NCBI RefSeq assembly: GCF_016056295.1
Contig: NZ_JAECZB010000113.1
Location: forward strand, 1 to 64,000
DNA: 64,000 nucleotides
Direction of reading: 5' to 3'
Source: Atlanticothrix silvestris CENA357
Lineage (GTDB): Bacteria > Cyanobacteriota > Cyanobacteriia > Cyanobacteriales > Nostocaceae
In this document: positions 28,574-39,074 of the stretch, piece by piece
Numbering within the stretch: the first letter of the stretch is position 1
Layout: each line of letters begins with the position of its first letter
Program-made: the position numbers and the translations under genes
The notes under the pieces: generated by a model
Told to the model about the DNA's origin: nothing
Databases searched by the model: none
Seen by the model: only the letters and a program-made list of their open reading frames with translations

Positions 28574-29191
28574 TTAATTGCTAGGGCAGGTGCGATATTT
28601 AAGGTGATAAACCAAACCTCGGTGTGCAAGATCGAAAGAGTCAACAGTAGCCATCCCTTGACCTCTTGCAGCCATCGCAGCATTGACTCGCATGTTCAAA
28701 CTGTCGCCACAGCGTGACCAGACATCAGCTACGGTCGCTAAACTATCTCGGACATTATAGTTAGTTTCACCATCGAATTGCCGAGAAAAAATAGGCCCGC
28801 GCTGACCAGCGAAAAAGTACTCTGCCCTTAAATTTCCAATAGTTTGAGGAGCGACATAGCCCCGATAATCGGCATCATAGAGGGAAATTTGGAAGCCTTG
28901 GGGTACTTTAATTGGAATGGTCAAATTACAGCTTTTGCGGCTTTCTCTAGGGTTGTTTGCCAGGGCTATAAACTTATCAAAGAGAATGCTTAACTCTTGA
29001 CCATCGGGGCTAACATTCACACTAGCAGTTCCGCCAGGGCAACCACTACCGCCGTAACCTGCACCTATAATTTCCACTTTTGGTTCCGCAAAGGCGGGAC
29101 TAACGAAAGCAGTCATTAGTGCAGCCGCAGCAAAAAAAGCTTGCAAAAGTGTAATAGATGTAGTTCTAAAAAATTTATTATTCATATTCAC
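28574..29191 (-). CDS. DUF4360 family secreted protein
   Basis: The 205-residue protein has a classical signal peptide (TLLQAFFAAAALMTAFVSPA with cleavage after AFA). The mature domain matches DUF4360: GAGYGGSGCPGGTASVNVSP near the start, CNLTIPIKVPQGFQISLYDA, then a C-terminal CG...C pattern. Four cysteines (GSGCPGG, SRKSCNL, SRCGDS, YRTCPS) suggest two disulfides in the periplasm or outside the cell. The family occurs in cyanobacteria and fungi, and its function is unknown. Confidence 0.85.
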   Translation of the reverse strand: MNMNNKFFRTTSITLLQAFFAAAALMTAFVSPAFAEPKVEIIGAGYGGSGCPGGTASVNVSPDGQELSILFDKFIALANNPRESRKSCNLTIPIKVPQGFQISLYDADYRGYVAPQTIGNLRAEYFFAGQRGPIFSRQFDGETNYNVRDSLATVADVWSRCGDSLNMRVNAAMAARGQGMATVDSFDLAHRGLVYHLKYRTCPSN

Positions 29192-29979
29192 CTTCCTTCC
29201 TTAGAAGACAGTGTTTAGTTTCTAAGATAAATATTTGAAAATTTGCATTTTTTATTGAAGATTTTCCAGTATCGAAGAGGAAAACTCAATTTATGAGGAT
29301 AATTTTGGTAAATAATGATTAAACAATTTTGAGATCAAATACAAGAGTCTCAAATCGTACAACAAATTAAGAGAATTTTTTTTAATGCATCCTCTTTGAT
29401 GTCAATCTGCTTCTTCATTAATCTCCACTTTAAGAAGCAAAATATCACGAAACAAGTAAATATTTGTAACAGCATTAAGCGGAACTTTTAATCCTAATGC
29501 TGTACATTAAGTTTCCTTTTTTTCATATTTATATTCTAAAGCTTGGTTTAGCATAAATGGGATTTTTAGCAAATAAACTTAGCATTTTTAGTTTTATCGC
29601 TCCTTTTATCATGTTTGACTGCAAACAACTCCTTCATCCTTCATCTTTCTACTTTCTTACCCATGAGTGATATTTGCTTGATCACACCCTAAACGTAAAT
29701 GTTCAGAGGCATGATCAATCTATAATGGTGCTAATACCAATTCACAAAAATCTTGATACATATAGATTTCTCGTAGAGAACATTGTTCCCTACCAACGTA
29801 TTTGTATCATCATTAAAGTTAAATGATGTAAAAGTGCAGCATAATACGCCACTACTAGACTTACCCAGCTAAAATAATGCCAAAGTCTGTATTATTGGCA
29901 CAGTAGTTGCTACCCTGCGGGAATGCTAAGAGCGAACCAGTCGGCAAAGCCGATTTTATAACTCAATTAAGATTGCTAT
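29192..29979. other. 788-bp spacer, no gene seen
   Basis: AT-rich and without an open frame that looks coding. It contains a taataccaattcac-type dispersed repeat near 29732 and a short inverted repeat (gtcggcaaagccgat) near 29940-29954. Promoters for the divergent DUF4360 and CorA genes must lie here. Confidence 0.5.
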
Positions 29980-30960
29980 ATGCTAATTCTCCTCACTTTT
30001 TCTCATAATCATCTAGAGTTATTTACTAGTAGAGAGGTCGATGCAGTCTTAAAAAAGATTGATGGTTCTCATAATATATGGTTACGCTGTCTTAACTTTC
30101 GCGATCGCACTGGAACGGCCAGAATTATCAAGCACTTTGGACTCAATCCATCTCGTGTTAATATGATTTTTAATCATTCTCCTATAGGAATTGATGAAGA
30201 CATAGAAGATTGTTTATTTGATAATTATGAAATTTTGACACCTCAAATCAAAAATCGAGAGTTTGAAGTTGCCCGTGGCAGTATTGTAATAGGAAAAAAT
30301 TTTATCATCACTTTTGAAATTAATGAATTGAGAATATTTAGTATATTAAGCAACAATTTACAAAAGCGAACTCTAGATATTCAAAAGTGGGGAGTTGACT
30401 ACATTTTATATCTTATTTTTAAAGAAATTTTGAATAGTTACCATACTGTATTTGACTATATTTCTAGACAACTTGATGATTTAGAAGATGAAGTATTAGG
30501 AAATTCTGGTGATGAATCAACTTACCAAAAAATTGCCACGATGAGGCAATCTACTCGTGTGGGACGACGTAATTTTCAAAGCATCAAAGCACTGCTGGTT
30601 ATTATAGATTACGAAGATTTTCAATGGATATCCCAGCCAGTCAAGGCACTATTCAATCAAGAATTAGTTCATCACGTCGATAATCTCTGGCAAGAATATC
30701 TGGCTGTAAGAGCCTGGATGTCAGAATTAATGGAAATTCAACGTGATAATATTGCTAGCAAAACTAGTGAATTAATTAATCGTCTAACTATCCTATCGAC
30801 TGTATTTTTACCAATCACTTTCATTACTGGTCTCTATGGTATGAACTTTAAATATATGCCGGAATTAGATCAGCCTTGGGCTTATCCTATTACTATCGCT
30901 GTGATAGCCTTAATTGTGATTGGTAGTATTATGTATGCTAAGCAACAACGTTGGTTGTAG
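29980..30960 (+). CDS. CorA-family divalent cation transporter
   Basis: The 326-residue protein has the CorA plan. A large cytoplasmic N-terminal alpha/beta domain is followed by a long stalk helix and two C-terminal membrane helices. The selectivity motif is YGMNFKYMPEL (GMN) between the helices. The end is short and basic (YAKQQRWL). CorA pentamers carry Mg2+ and sometimes Co2+ or Ni2+ into the cell. The start is an ATG with only a weak ribosome-binding site. No Mg2+-sensing leader was recognised in the long upstream spacer. Confidence 0.9.
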   Translation: MLILLTFSHNHLELFTSREVDAVLKKIDGSHNIWLRCLNFRDRTGTARIIKHFGLNPSRVNMIFNHSPIGIDEDIEDCLFDNYEILTPQIKNREFEVARGSIVIGKNFIITFEINELRIFSILSNNLQKRTLDIQKWGVDYILYLIFKEILNSYHTVFDYISRQLDDLEDEVLGNSGDESTYQKIATMRQSTRVGRRNFQSIKALLVIIDYEDFQWISQPVKALFNQELVHHVDNLWQEYLAVRAWMSELMEIQRDNIASKTSELINRLTILSTVFLPITFITGLYGMNFKYMPELDQPWAYPITIAVIALIVIGSIMYAKQQRWL

Positions 30961-31116
30961 GAGCTAGACTATATTTTAAATTTTAGGTGCCGCACTCCAT
31001 AATTTATTAATAATGAACAAAAAAAATGAGGAAATGACTACATTCAATTCCCCACATCTTGTAGATTGTCAAAATATTCATTGTAACTAGCAAATTTTTA
31101 ACCTTGGAAACTATGC

Positions 31117-31782
31117 TTAAGTCAGCAAACTAGGAGAAGTTAGCACAAACACATCCCTGATTCCTTGACCTTCAGTTTGCGGTTTTATGGGAGTAGTAAA
31201 GTGGAAAAATTCATGGTCGTTGACTAATAAAAGTTCTCCCGGATGGAGAATTTTACTAAATACGGGCTTTTCTTTCTTCGCGGTGTATAAATGTGTTTCT
31301 CCACCTTGAATATTTTCTCTAGTTACAGAGAATATACCGATAAAATCAGTACCATCTCTATGGATACCTTCAGGTGCTGGATTACCCAAATTATCGGGTG
31401 AACAGGTAGTTCTGATTTGATGAACTCCGATTTCGGCTTCTGGGTGAAGCTTACAAGAATCAATAAATGCTAGAACAAGATTTTTAAAGATATCAAGTTC
31501 TACGAGTGCATCATCTAATTCTGCAAACTCTCTTTTAATGTCTCCTAACAATGGATTGTAGTCTTTACTTTGGAAGAGGTAGCCATGAGGCAGTTTAGTC
31601 AAATTATCCCCAGAAACAGTAAACCGAGATAATCGTCTAGAGCGATAGTTCCCTTTGATATAAGGATCAACAGGTAAATTGTTAAAAAATTGCTTAAAAC
31701 CTTCTGTATTGATCGAATTTACTTTTCTTAGGGTAAACAGAAAAGCATATTCTAATTCCGTTGATTCCCATACTTTTTGCAT
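31117..31782 (-). CDS. 2OG-Fe(II) dioxygenase of the amino-acid hydroxylase (BsmA/IDO) type
   Basis: The 221-residue protein fits the 2OG-Fe_Oxy_2 family, which includes L-isoleucine dioxygenase and BsmA. The iron facial triad is visible: HRDGTD (His and Asp) and the later His in NDHEFFHFTTPI. The 2-oxoglutarate-binding Arg follows in GIRDVFVL. Members hydroxylate free amino acids or small metabolites, using O2 and releasing succinate. The gene is isolated, with spacers on both sides and no biosynthetic partner, so its substrate is unknown. Confidence 0.8.
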   Translation of the reverse strand: MQKVWESTELEYAFLFTLRKVNSINTEGFKQFFNNLPVDPYIKGNYRSRRLSRFTVSGDNLTKLPHGYLFQSKDYNPLLGDIKREFAELDDALVELDIFKNLVLAFIDSCKLHPEAEIGVHQIRTTCSPDNLGNPAPEGIHRDGTDFIGIFSVTRENIQGGETHLYTAKKEKPVFSKILHPGELLLVNDHEFFHFTTPIKPQTEGQGIRDVFVLTSPSLLT

Positions 31783-32094
31783 AGGATTTACCTCGTTAAA
31801 AGTTTAAATTCTCCCACGTTTTTATAGGAGGCTTATACTACTAAGTATATGCTACCTTTTATTAAATTGTCGTCAAAATGACTACAAAAGTTGACAAGTT
31901 ATGATATGAAAACTTTTTATTTATTACATCAGTGAGCTTATTTGGCTCGTTTTTGTTGAGTTAGTGCGTTAGCGTAGCTTATCGTAGGTATCGCCTATAG
32001 CTTCAATGAAAGTCTTTATTAAAAGGTTTTACATGGCATAGGCTAGCGTTATGACAAGGTAAACTATTAAAATTGACTGATAAATAAGATTATT
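31783..32094. other. Spacer before the Trypco1-STAND operon
   Basis: 312 bp with no gene. It contains dispersed repeat fragments (gcgttagcgtagctta near 31967). The promoter of the downstream operon should lie here; I could not define it. Confidence 0.45.
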
Positions 32095-32433
32095 GTGAAA
32101 CGTATAGTAGAATTTCCTCTAGAAAACGGCGAATCCATACTTATAGAAGTTGATGAACCGGCACCAATTGATGATCGCATTGGTTTGCGAGATCAAGTTG
32201 TGGAAAAAGCTACGCAGACATTCGAGTCAGCTTTATCAACCGTCAAGCCTGTAGCTAATGCAATCATTGCTAAAATGAGCAGCCTCCACCAACCAGCAGA
32301 TGAAGTGGAAGTCAAGTTTGGCATTAAAATCAGCGCTCAATTAGGTGCTGTTGTGGCTTCTGGAAATGGTGAAGTCAATTATGAAATTACTCTAAAGTGG
32401 AAACGGGAGTCAGCAGATGAGCGTACCGCTTGA
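32095..32433 (+). CDS. Trypco1-type (CU044_2847-like) small protein
   Basis: The 112-residue protein begins at GTG and has the look of the trypsin-co-occurring domain 1 family. It has an N-terminal strand pair (KRIVEFPLENGESILIEVDE), a central helical stretch with the hallmark pattern FESALSTVKPVANAIIAKM, and a C-terminal beta unit (EVEVKFGIKISAQLGAVVAS). These proteins occur next to trypsin-like protease genes in predicted bacterial conflict systems and are thought to interact with or be cut by the protease. The frame overlaps the following protease-STAND gene by 17 bp, implying translational coupling. The biochemical role is inferred, not demonstrated here. Confidence 0.8.
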   Translation: MKRIVEFPLENGESILIEVDEPAPIDDRIGLRDQVVEKATQTFESALSTVKPVANAIIAKMSSLHQPADEVEVKFGIKISAQLGAVVASGNGEVNYEITLKWKRESADERTA

Positions 32434-35400
32434 GCTATCTGTTGTTAGGATTTATGCCAATAGTGGCAGAGTCATAGGTGCTGGCTTTTTAGTTTCTCAA
32501 AAGTACATTCTTACCTGCGCCCATGTGATTGCTGATGCTTTGGGGCTTTCTAGAACAACTACCCAAATGCCAGATGCAGAAATCACTTTGGATTTTCCTT
32601 TAGTGGCGGCTAAACAACTGCTCAAAGCTCAGGTTGTTTTCTGGCTACCTGTGAATGCTGAGATGGAAGTAGAAGATATTGCAGGATTGGAATTAAAACA
32701 TTCTTTCCTAAATAAAGCTCCACTCGCACCATTAATTACATCTGATGATTGGGCGGGACATCCTTTGCGAGTATTGGGTTTTCCAGCGGGACAACCAGAT
32801 GGTGTTTGGGCTACTGGCGTTTTACGCGGACGCACAGCCAAAGGTTGGGTGCAACTGGAAGATGTAAAACAACCAGGTTATAGATTAGAGCCTGGTTTCA
32901 GTGGTGCGCCGATATGGGATAGCGAGCTTCAGGGGATAGCAGGAATAGCAGTAGCAGTAGACATCAACCGACCAGAAGCCAAGGTTGGGTTTATGATTCC
33001 TACACAGGTGTTGGTGAGTGCATGGTCTGTGCTGCATGAGCAGGTGATCGCCTCTTGTCCCTATCGTGGTTTATTTCCTTTCCGAGAAGAAGATACAAAA
33101 TTTTTCTTTGGGCGAGATATTGTCACTCACCAACTGGTAGATACAGTTCACACACAATCATTAGTAGCGGTAATTGGGGCTTCTGGTAGTGGTAAATCTA
33201 GCGTAGTGTTTGCGGGTTTGATTCCTAATTTACGCCAGCAAGGAAATTGGCTAATTGAGTCATTTCGCCCAAAAACGCATCCTGTAGATGAACTCGCAGC
33301 AGTAATTGTGCGTTTGCGTGAACCAGAGAAGGGAAAGACGCAACAAGATATTGATGCAGGAGACTTAGCTCGTGGGTTGCGATCGCAACAAGTTGCAGCA
33401 CATACTGTTTTATCTCGAATTTTGTCAGAGAACGAAAATAAACGCCTGTTACTGGTGGTTGATCAATTTGAAGAACTTTACGCTTCTTGCTCAGATGTTA
33501 AAGAGCGTCAATTATTTTTAAATCAATTACTAGAAGCCGCTGAACTGTTACAGGATTTTACCCTTTTGCTGACTTTGCGGGCTGATTTTTTGGGGTATGC
33601 GCTTTCTGATCGTCGCTTTGCTGATGCTTTGCAAAATGCTGATTTAAAACTTGCTCCGATGAACCCTAAAGAATTGCAGCAAGCGATCGCTCAACCTACA
33701 AATAAGCAAGGGGTAAGATTAGAAGAAGGTCTTGCCGAGCGCATTCTCCAAGCTGTAGCAGATTCACCAGGAAATTTGCCATTACTAGAATTTACTTTGA
33801 CGCAACTGTGGGCAGAACAGCAAAACCGCCAGATGACTCATGCTGCTTATGAAGCCATCGGTGGTGTAGAAAAGTCGTTAGCAAATCATGCAGAAGCTGA
33901 ATTTGCCAAGCTCAAACCAGAATCACAACAACAAGCACAGCAAATATTTGTTCAATTGGTGCGTCCTGGGGAAGGAACAGAAGACACCCGTCGAATAGCT
34001 ACCAGAAATGAGGTAGGAGACGGTAACTGGGATTTGGTTAAGCGTCTAGCTGATGCACGGCTAGTAGTGACTGGACTTGATGAAACTGTTGGTAAAGAAA
34101 CAGTAGAGATTGTCCATGAAACCTTAATTCGAGAATGGGGACGACTGCACGGATGGATGGAAAGCGATCGCTCTTTTCGCACTTGGCAAGAATTACTGCG
34201 ATCAAGAATGCGTCAGTGGGAAAATACTGGCAAAGATGAAGGGCCATTGCTGCGGGGTGTCCCCCTAGGACAAGCTGAAAATTGGCTTAAGCAACGCCGA
34301 GATGAATTGAGCCAAGCAGAGCAAGATTTTATTCAGCAAAGTTTAGCATTGCGCGATCGCGATCGTAAGCAAAAAGAACGCCGCCGCAAACTAACTTTAC
34401 TTGGGCTGACCAGCGGTTTAGTGATAGTCTCAATCCTGGCTATGGGTGCATTTTGGCTACGATGGATAGATGAAGTTGAAGCCTCTGGAGTCACTGCTTT
34501 AAGAAATTTTGAGTCTGGCACTGGAGAAATTGAGGCCTTAGTGTCAGCAATGGAAGCCGGACAAGAGGTCAAAAAGATGGCTTTTTGGAATAGTCAATGT
34601 TTGCAAGACTGTCCAGCCACGAGTCCGCTGCTAGCTTTGCAAAAAATTCTAGACAATATTCATCAAACAAATCAAATTAATACTTACCAAAGAGGTATAA
34701 ACAGTATTCGTTTTATTAAAAAAGAGCAACAAGACGAAGAGTTAATTGTTGCTGGCGGAGAAGACGGCACGGTTACATGGCGGGATTTCCAAACAAAGCC
34801 ATTGAAAACATTGAAAAATTCCAAATTGCACAATAATAGTATTAAAAGTGTTGATTTTAGCCAAGATCAAAAAATATTGGCTACAGGTGCAAGTAATGGT
34901 TGGGTAAAGCTTTGGGATGTTTCACAGATGTGGGATTTCTTATTAGCCGATCAAAATTGGTCGCCACCTTCCATAACATCTATACGTCACCAATGTGACA
35001 TCAAAGAATACGATTTAGCACAAAAAGATGCTAAATGTAGTGTCAACAATGTCCGTTTTCTTCCGAGTCAACAACTGTTGGCAACAACTGGAGATGATGG
35101 CTATGTCAGACTGTGGACTTTTAAAGGAAAACTTTTTCAAACAATACCTGCTCACAAAGGTAGTATCAAAAGCCTTAATCCTAATCCTTATAATAATCAA
35201 CAATTAGCCACGGCTGGAGAGGATGGTTTAGCAAAGCTTTGGGATATCAATAAGACAGAAGCAATCGCAACATTTAAGGGTCATCAATGCAATGTCAAGG
35301 ATACTAACAAATGTAGTGTTAACAGTGTTTGGTTTCATCCAAAACAAAAGCAACTTGCCACAGCCGGAGATGATGGCTACGTCAGGCTGTGGGATTTTTC

Positions 35401-36655
35401 AGGAAAAGAACTGACAGAAAAAAAAATTGAGGCTGATCCTGAAGGCGTTGAGGCAGTTCGCATTAGCAATGATGATCTAATTGCTACAGCAGGTAAGGAT
35501 GGTAAAGTCAGACTGTGGAATAACTTCAATAGAACACTACAAGCAGAATTAAAGGGTCATCAAGGCAGTGTTGTCAGCATCCGGTTTAATAAACAAGGAG
35601 ATACTCTTGCCACCGCTGGAAAAGATGATGGTACGGTAAGATTTTGGGCAGTTCCAGAAAAATCATTAATCAAACCCAAAAATCCCTTAATTCAACTCAA
35701 GGGGCATGAAAAAGCTGTTGGTAGTGTGCGCTTTAGCCCAGATGGCAAGTTACTAATTACAGCTTCAGATGATGACATCATTAGGCTTTGGGATCTTAAA
35801 GGGAAATTGATAAGACAATTTAAAGCCAATCAAGGCGGTGTCAATAGTGTGCGTTTTAGCCCAAAAGAAACAAAAAACCTGATTGTTACAGGTGGGAAAG
35901 ATGGCACAATCAAGCTCTGGACGCGCACCGGAGAATCTTTAAAGCCTTTGAAACCTTTCGAGGGGCATTCTCAAGCAGTACGGAGTATCAATTTTGACAG
36001 CAAAGGAGATAGACTTGTGACTGCGGGAGATGATGGCATGGCTAAACTGTGGGATCTTGAAGGAACCAAGTTGCAAGAGTTTCCGCATACAAGTAAAATC
36101 GAGACTACCAGGTTTAGTCCAGATGGCAAACTGCTAGCTACAGTTGGAGAAAATGGGACGGCGTTACTGTGGAATATTATTAGTGGCAAGCTGTCTAAAC
36201 AATTAACAGGTCATAAGGGCTACGTTAATACTGTCGGTTTTAGCCCTACAGAAAACAAATTGGCTACTGCTGGAGATGATGCTACGGTTAGGTTATGGGA
36301 TTATGCAGGAAATCAGTTAAAAGAATTTCAGACTTATGAAGGCAGAGTCACACAAATAACTTTCAGTCGGGATGGCAAGCTGCTAACTACATCTTCAGCA
36401 ACCTATACAACTAGGCTGTGGAATTTATCGGGGCAACAGGTAGCAGAATTTACGGGTCATCAAGGCAGTGTGAGAAGCGCAGATTTTAGCCCGGATAGCA
36501 AACTACTAGCTACAGCCAATGAGGATAAGACGTCGATTGTATGGCGTGTCAGAGGATTAGATGAACTTTTGAAAGAAGGATGCGATCGCCTCAAAGATTA
36601 CCTTATAACTAATCCCGATGCCGAAGAACAGAAAAAACTCAATGTGTGTCGTTGA
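32417..36655 (+). CDS. Trypsin-like protease/STAND NTPase/14-WD40 protein
   Basis: The 1412 residues divide into four parts. Residues 1-210 are a trypsin-like domain with catalytic H36 (TCAHV), D87 (VEDIAGLEL) and S162 (PGFSGAPI). Residues 214 to about 640 are a novel-STAND NTPase: CPYRGLFPFREED start, Walker A GASGSGKSS at 254-262, Walker B LLLVVDQFEEL at 344-354. One membrane helix lies at about 660-682. From about 763 to the end I count 14 WD40 repeats, enough for two seven-bladed propellers. STAND proteins use a sensor (here WD40) to trigger oligomerisation and an effector (here the protease). An intact triad and P-loop suggest activity. It is coupled to the Trypco1 gene and is a good candidate immunity or self-recognition system. 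Confidence 0.9.
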   Translation: MSVPLELSVVRIYANSGRVIGAGFLVSQKYILTCAHVIADALGLSRTTTQMPDAEITLDFPLVAAKQLLKAQVVFWLPVNAEMEVEDIAGLELKHSFLNKAPLAPLITSDDWAGHPLRVLGFPAGQPDGVWATGVLRGRTAKGWVQLEDVKQPGYRLEPGFSGAPIWDSELQGIAGIAVAVDINRPEAKVGFMIPTQVLVSAWSVLHEQVIASCPYRGLFPFREEDTKFFFGRDIVTHQLVDTVHTQSLVAVIGASGSGKSSVVFAGLIPNLRQQGNWLIESFRPKTHPVDELAAVIVRLREPEKGKTQQDIDAGDLARGLRSQQVAAHTVLSRILSENENKRLLLVVDQFEELYASCSDVKERQLFLNQLLEAAELLQDFTLLLTLRADFLGYALSDRRFADALQNADLKLAPMNPKELQQAIAQPTNKQGVRLEEGLAERILQAVADSPGNLPLLEFTLTQLWAEQQNRQMTHAAYEAIGGVEKSLANHAEAEFAKLKPESQQQAQQIFVQLVRPGEGTEDTRRIATRNEVGDGNWDLVKRLADARLVVTGLDETVGKETVEIVHETLIREWGRLHGWMESDRSFRTWQELLRSRMRQWENTGKDEGPLLRGVPLGQAENWLKQRRDELSQAEQDFIQQSLALRDRDRKQKERRRKLTLLGLTSGLVIVSILAMGAFWLRWIDEVEASGVTALRNFESGTGEIEALVSAMEAGQEVKKMAFWNSQCLQDCPATSPLLALQKILDNIHQTNQINTYQRGINSIRFIKKEQQDEELIVAGGEDGTVTWRDFQTKPLKTLKNSKLHNNSIKSVDFSQDQKILATGASNGWVKLWDVSQMWDFLLADQNWSPPSITSIRHQCDIKEYDLAQKDAKCSVNNVRFLPSQQLLATTGDDGYVRLWTFKGKLFQTIPAHKGSIKSLNPNPYNNQQLATAGEDGLAKLWDINKTEAIATFKGHQCNVKDTNKCSVNSVWFHPKQKQLATAGDDGYVRLWDFSGKELTEKKIEADPEGVEAVRISNDDLIATAGKDGKVRLWNNFNRTLQAELKGHQGSVVSIRFNKQGDTLATAGKDDGTVRFWAVPEKSLIKPKNPLIQLKGHEKAVGSVRFSPDGKLLITASDDDIIRLWDLKGKLIRQFKANQGGVNSVRFSPKETKNLIVTGGKDGTIKLWTRTGESLKPLKPFEGHSQAVRSINFDSKGDRLVTAGDDGMAKLWDLEGTKLQEFPHTSKIETTRFSPDGKLLATVGENGTALLWNIISGKLSKQLTGHKGYVNTVGFSPTENKLATAGDDATVRLWDYAGNQLKEFQTYEGRVTQITFSRDGKLLTTSSATYTTRLWNLSGQQVAEFTGHQGSVRSADFSPDSKLLATANEDKTSIVWRVRGLDELLKEGCDRLKDYLITNPDAEEQKKLNVCR

Positions 36656-36800
36656 AGTACTTGTCTAATCAACTTTCAATATCTAACAGATATATAATTT
36701 TGGTGGTACAAAAGTTTGTGTAGCTTTTAAGTAATATTTACTACTTAAAAACCTATCACTTAACTAGTCTAATATTGTCTATCTTTTGTGTAATATTCTG

Positions 36801-38987
36801 ATGACAAAGGTTAAGAGCGTTGATATATCAGGAAATTTAGCATTTTTATTAGAAGTTGGTACAGAAGAACTACCTGCAAGTTTTCTCAGTGATGCCATAG
36901 CGCAATGGCAAAAGCACATTCCTCAAAGTCTAGAAGCCAACAGCCTGACAAGTGCATCTGTAGAAGTTTACGGTACTCCTAGGCGTTTAGCGGTACTCAT
37001 CAAAGGTCTACCATCCCAGCAACCAGACCGCGAAGAAGAAATTCAAGGGCCTCCCGCCCAAGCCGCCTTTAAAGATGGTCAACCGACACCAGCAGCAATA
37101 GGCTTTGCCAGAAGGCAAGGAGTGGAACTGGAAGCTTTAGAAGTTCGCTCCACACACAGAGGCGATTTTGTCTTTGTGCAAAAAAGAATTTACGGCCGTC
37201 CTGTCGCAGAAATTTTGACAGAACTCGTTCCACAGTGGATTTCGAGTTTAGAAGGTAAGCGGTTGATGCGCTGGGGCGATGGGGATATGAGATTTTCTCG
37301 TCCCATTCGCTGGCTGGTAGCTTTATTAGATGAAACAGTTTTGCCGATTGAATTGATTAATGGTTCGGAAACAATAAACAGCGATCGCATTTCTCAAGGA
37401 CATCGGGTTTTGCATCCCAAACCAGTAACCATTGCCCAAGCTACCGATTATATTACTACGCTAAGTTCTGCCTATGTTGCAGTTGATGCACAAGAACGAG
37501 CAAATTTGATTAAAAAACAAGTGCAAGCAGCAGCACAAAATTTAGGCGGACATACAGTACTTTATCCTGATTTGTTAGAGGAAGTTACTAATCTTGTAGA
37601 ATATCCTTCAGCTGTTGTGGGCAAATTTGAACCAGAGTTTTTACAGTTACCAACTGAGGTAGTTACTGAAGTTATGGTGACTCACCAACGTTATTTTCCT
37701 GTATTTCAAAAAGGTAATTCCCAAGAAGAATTGTTGCCAAATTTCATCACTGTTTCTAATGGTGATCCAACAAAATCAGACATTATTGCCGTTGGCAATG
37801 AAAGAGTTATCCGTGCCAGATTAGCAGATGGCCAATTTTTCTATCAAGCTGATTTAGACAAGCCTTTAGAGAACTTTTTACCACAATTAGAAAAAGTCAC
37901 TTTCCAAGAAGATTTGGGATCTCTGCGGCTCAAGGTAGATAGAATAGTCAAGATTACTAAGCAAATTAATACCCAATTACAGCTAGAGGAAAATCAAAGC
38001 CAAAAAAATCAACGGGCGGCTTTATTATGTAAAGCTGATTTAGTTACTCAAATGGTCTATGAATTTCCTGAATTACAAGGAATAATGGGCCAAAAATATG
38101 CTCTCGCCAGTGGTGAAGATGCCGAAGTCGCAAACGCAATTTTTCAGCATTATCTTCCAACGGGAGCAGGCGATAAATTACCTGAAACCCTAACTGGTCA
38201 AGTTGTCGGTTTAGCAGATAGATTAGACACATTAGTTAGTATTTTTGGACTAGGTTTAATACCTACAGGTTCTTCTGATCCTTTTGCTTTGCGGCGGGCG
38301 GCAAATGCTGTAATTAACATTACGTGGGCGGCTAATTTGCCAATTAATTTAGAAAATTTATTGCAGCAAATAACAGCAGACTTTGCAGCAGTTTACAACA
38401 AAAATCAGGCGCAATTAACTACAGCATTGCAAGAATTTTTCCTGCAACGTATTCGTACCCTACTGCAAGAAGAAAAACAAATTGATTATGACCTCGTGAA
38501 TGCAGTTTTAGGAGAAAATGACCCAGAATATACAGAACGCGCCTTACAGGATTTATTAGATGTCCGCGATCGCGCCTTATATCTGCAACAAATTCGCAAC
38601 GATGGTACTTTAGATAAAATCTACGAAACTGTGAATCGTTCCACACGCCTAGCAGCTCAAGGTGATTTGGATACCAAACAGCTAGAACCGACAACTGTAG
38701 TTAATCAAGAACTATTCCAAAAACCTTCTGAATCAGCTTTCTACCATGCCATAGTCGATTTAGTACCTCAAACTCAAGCAGCCCAAGAGTCACGCAACTA
38801 TCAACTATTAGTAACAGGGTTAGAAAAAATTGCTCCTACTGTGAGTAGCTTTTTTGACGGCCCGGATAGCGTTTTAGTGATGGATTCCAATCCAGAGATT
38901 AAGCGCAATCGGTTACATCTACTGGGATTACTCAGAAATCATGCCCGTATACTGGCTGATTTTGGGGCGATCGTCAAAAATCTGTAG
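36801..38987 (+). CDS. glyS: Glycyl-tRNA synthetase beta subunit
   Basis: The beta subunit of the two-chain (alpha2beta2) bacterial glycyl-tRNA synthetase, 728 residues from the ATG at 36801. The frame is open from a TTG 15 nt upstream, but the ATG gives the usual N-terminus ([15 protein letters not shown]). Other typical parts are [31 protein letters not shown] and HQRYFPVF. The C-terminal DALR-like anticodon region ends with the common finish [10 protein letters not shown]. The alpha subunit gene glyQ is not in the window. It is followed 87 nt later by murD on the same strand. Confidence 0.95.
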   Translation: MTKVKSVDISGNLAFLLEVGTEELPASFLSDAIAQWQKHIPQSLEANSLTSASVEVYGTPRRLAVLIKGLPSQQPDREEEIQGPPAQAAFKDGQPTPAAIGFARRQGVELEALEVRSTHRGDFVFVQKRIYGRPVAEILTELVPQWISSLEGKRLMRWGDGDMRFSRPIRWLVALLDETVLPIELINGSETINSDRISQGHRVLHPKPVTIAQATDYITTLSSAYVAVDAQERANLIKKQVQAAAQNLGGHTVLYPDLLEEVTNLVEYPSAVVGKFEPEFLQLPTEVVTEVMVTHQRYFPVFQKGNSQEELLPNFITVSNGDPTKSDIIAVGNERVIRARLADGQFFYQADLDKPLENFLPQLEKVTFQEDLGSLRLKVDRIVKITKQINTQLQLEENQSQKNQRAALLCKADLVTQMVYEFPELQGIMGQKYALASGEDAEVANAIFQHYLPTGAGDKLPETLTGQVVGLADRLDTLVSIFGLGLIPTGSSDPFALRRAANAVINITWAANLPINLENLLQQITADFAAVYNKNQAQLTTALQEFFLQRIRTLLQEEKQIDYDLVNAVLGENDPEYTERALQDLLDVRDRALYLQQIRNDGTLDKIYETVNRSTRLAAQGDLDTKQLEPTTVVNQELFQKPSESAFYHAIVDLVPQTQAAQESRNYQLLVTGLEKIAPTVSSFFDGPDSVLVMDSNPEIKRNRLHLLGLLRNHARILADFGAIVKNL

Positions 38988-39074
38988 CCTAAAGCAACAA
39001 AAACTGGTGTAATTTTTGCCAATAAACGCTAGTATAAGGATTGCTTAACCAGGGTACTCTGCTACATACAGTCT

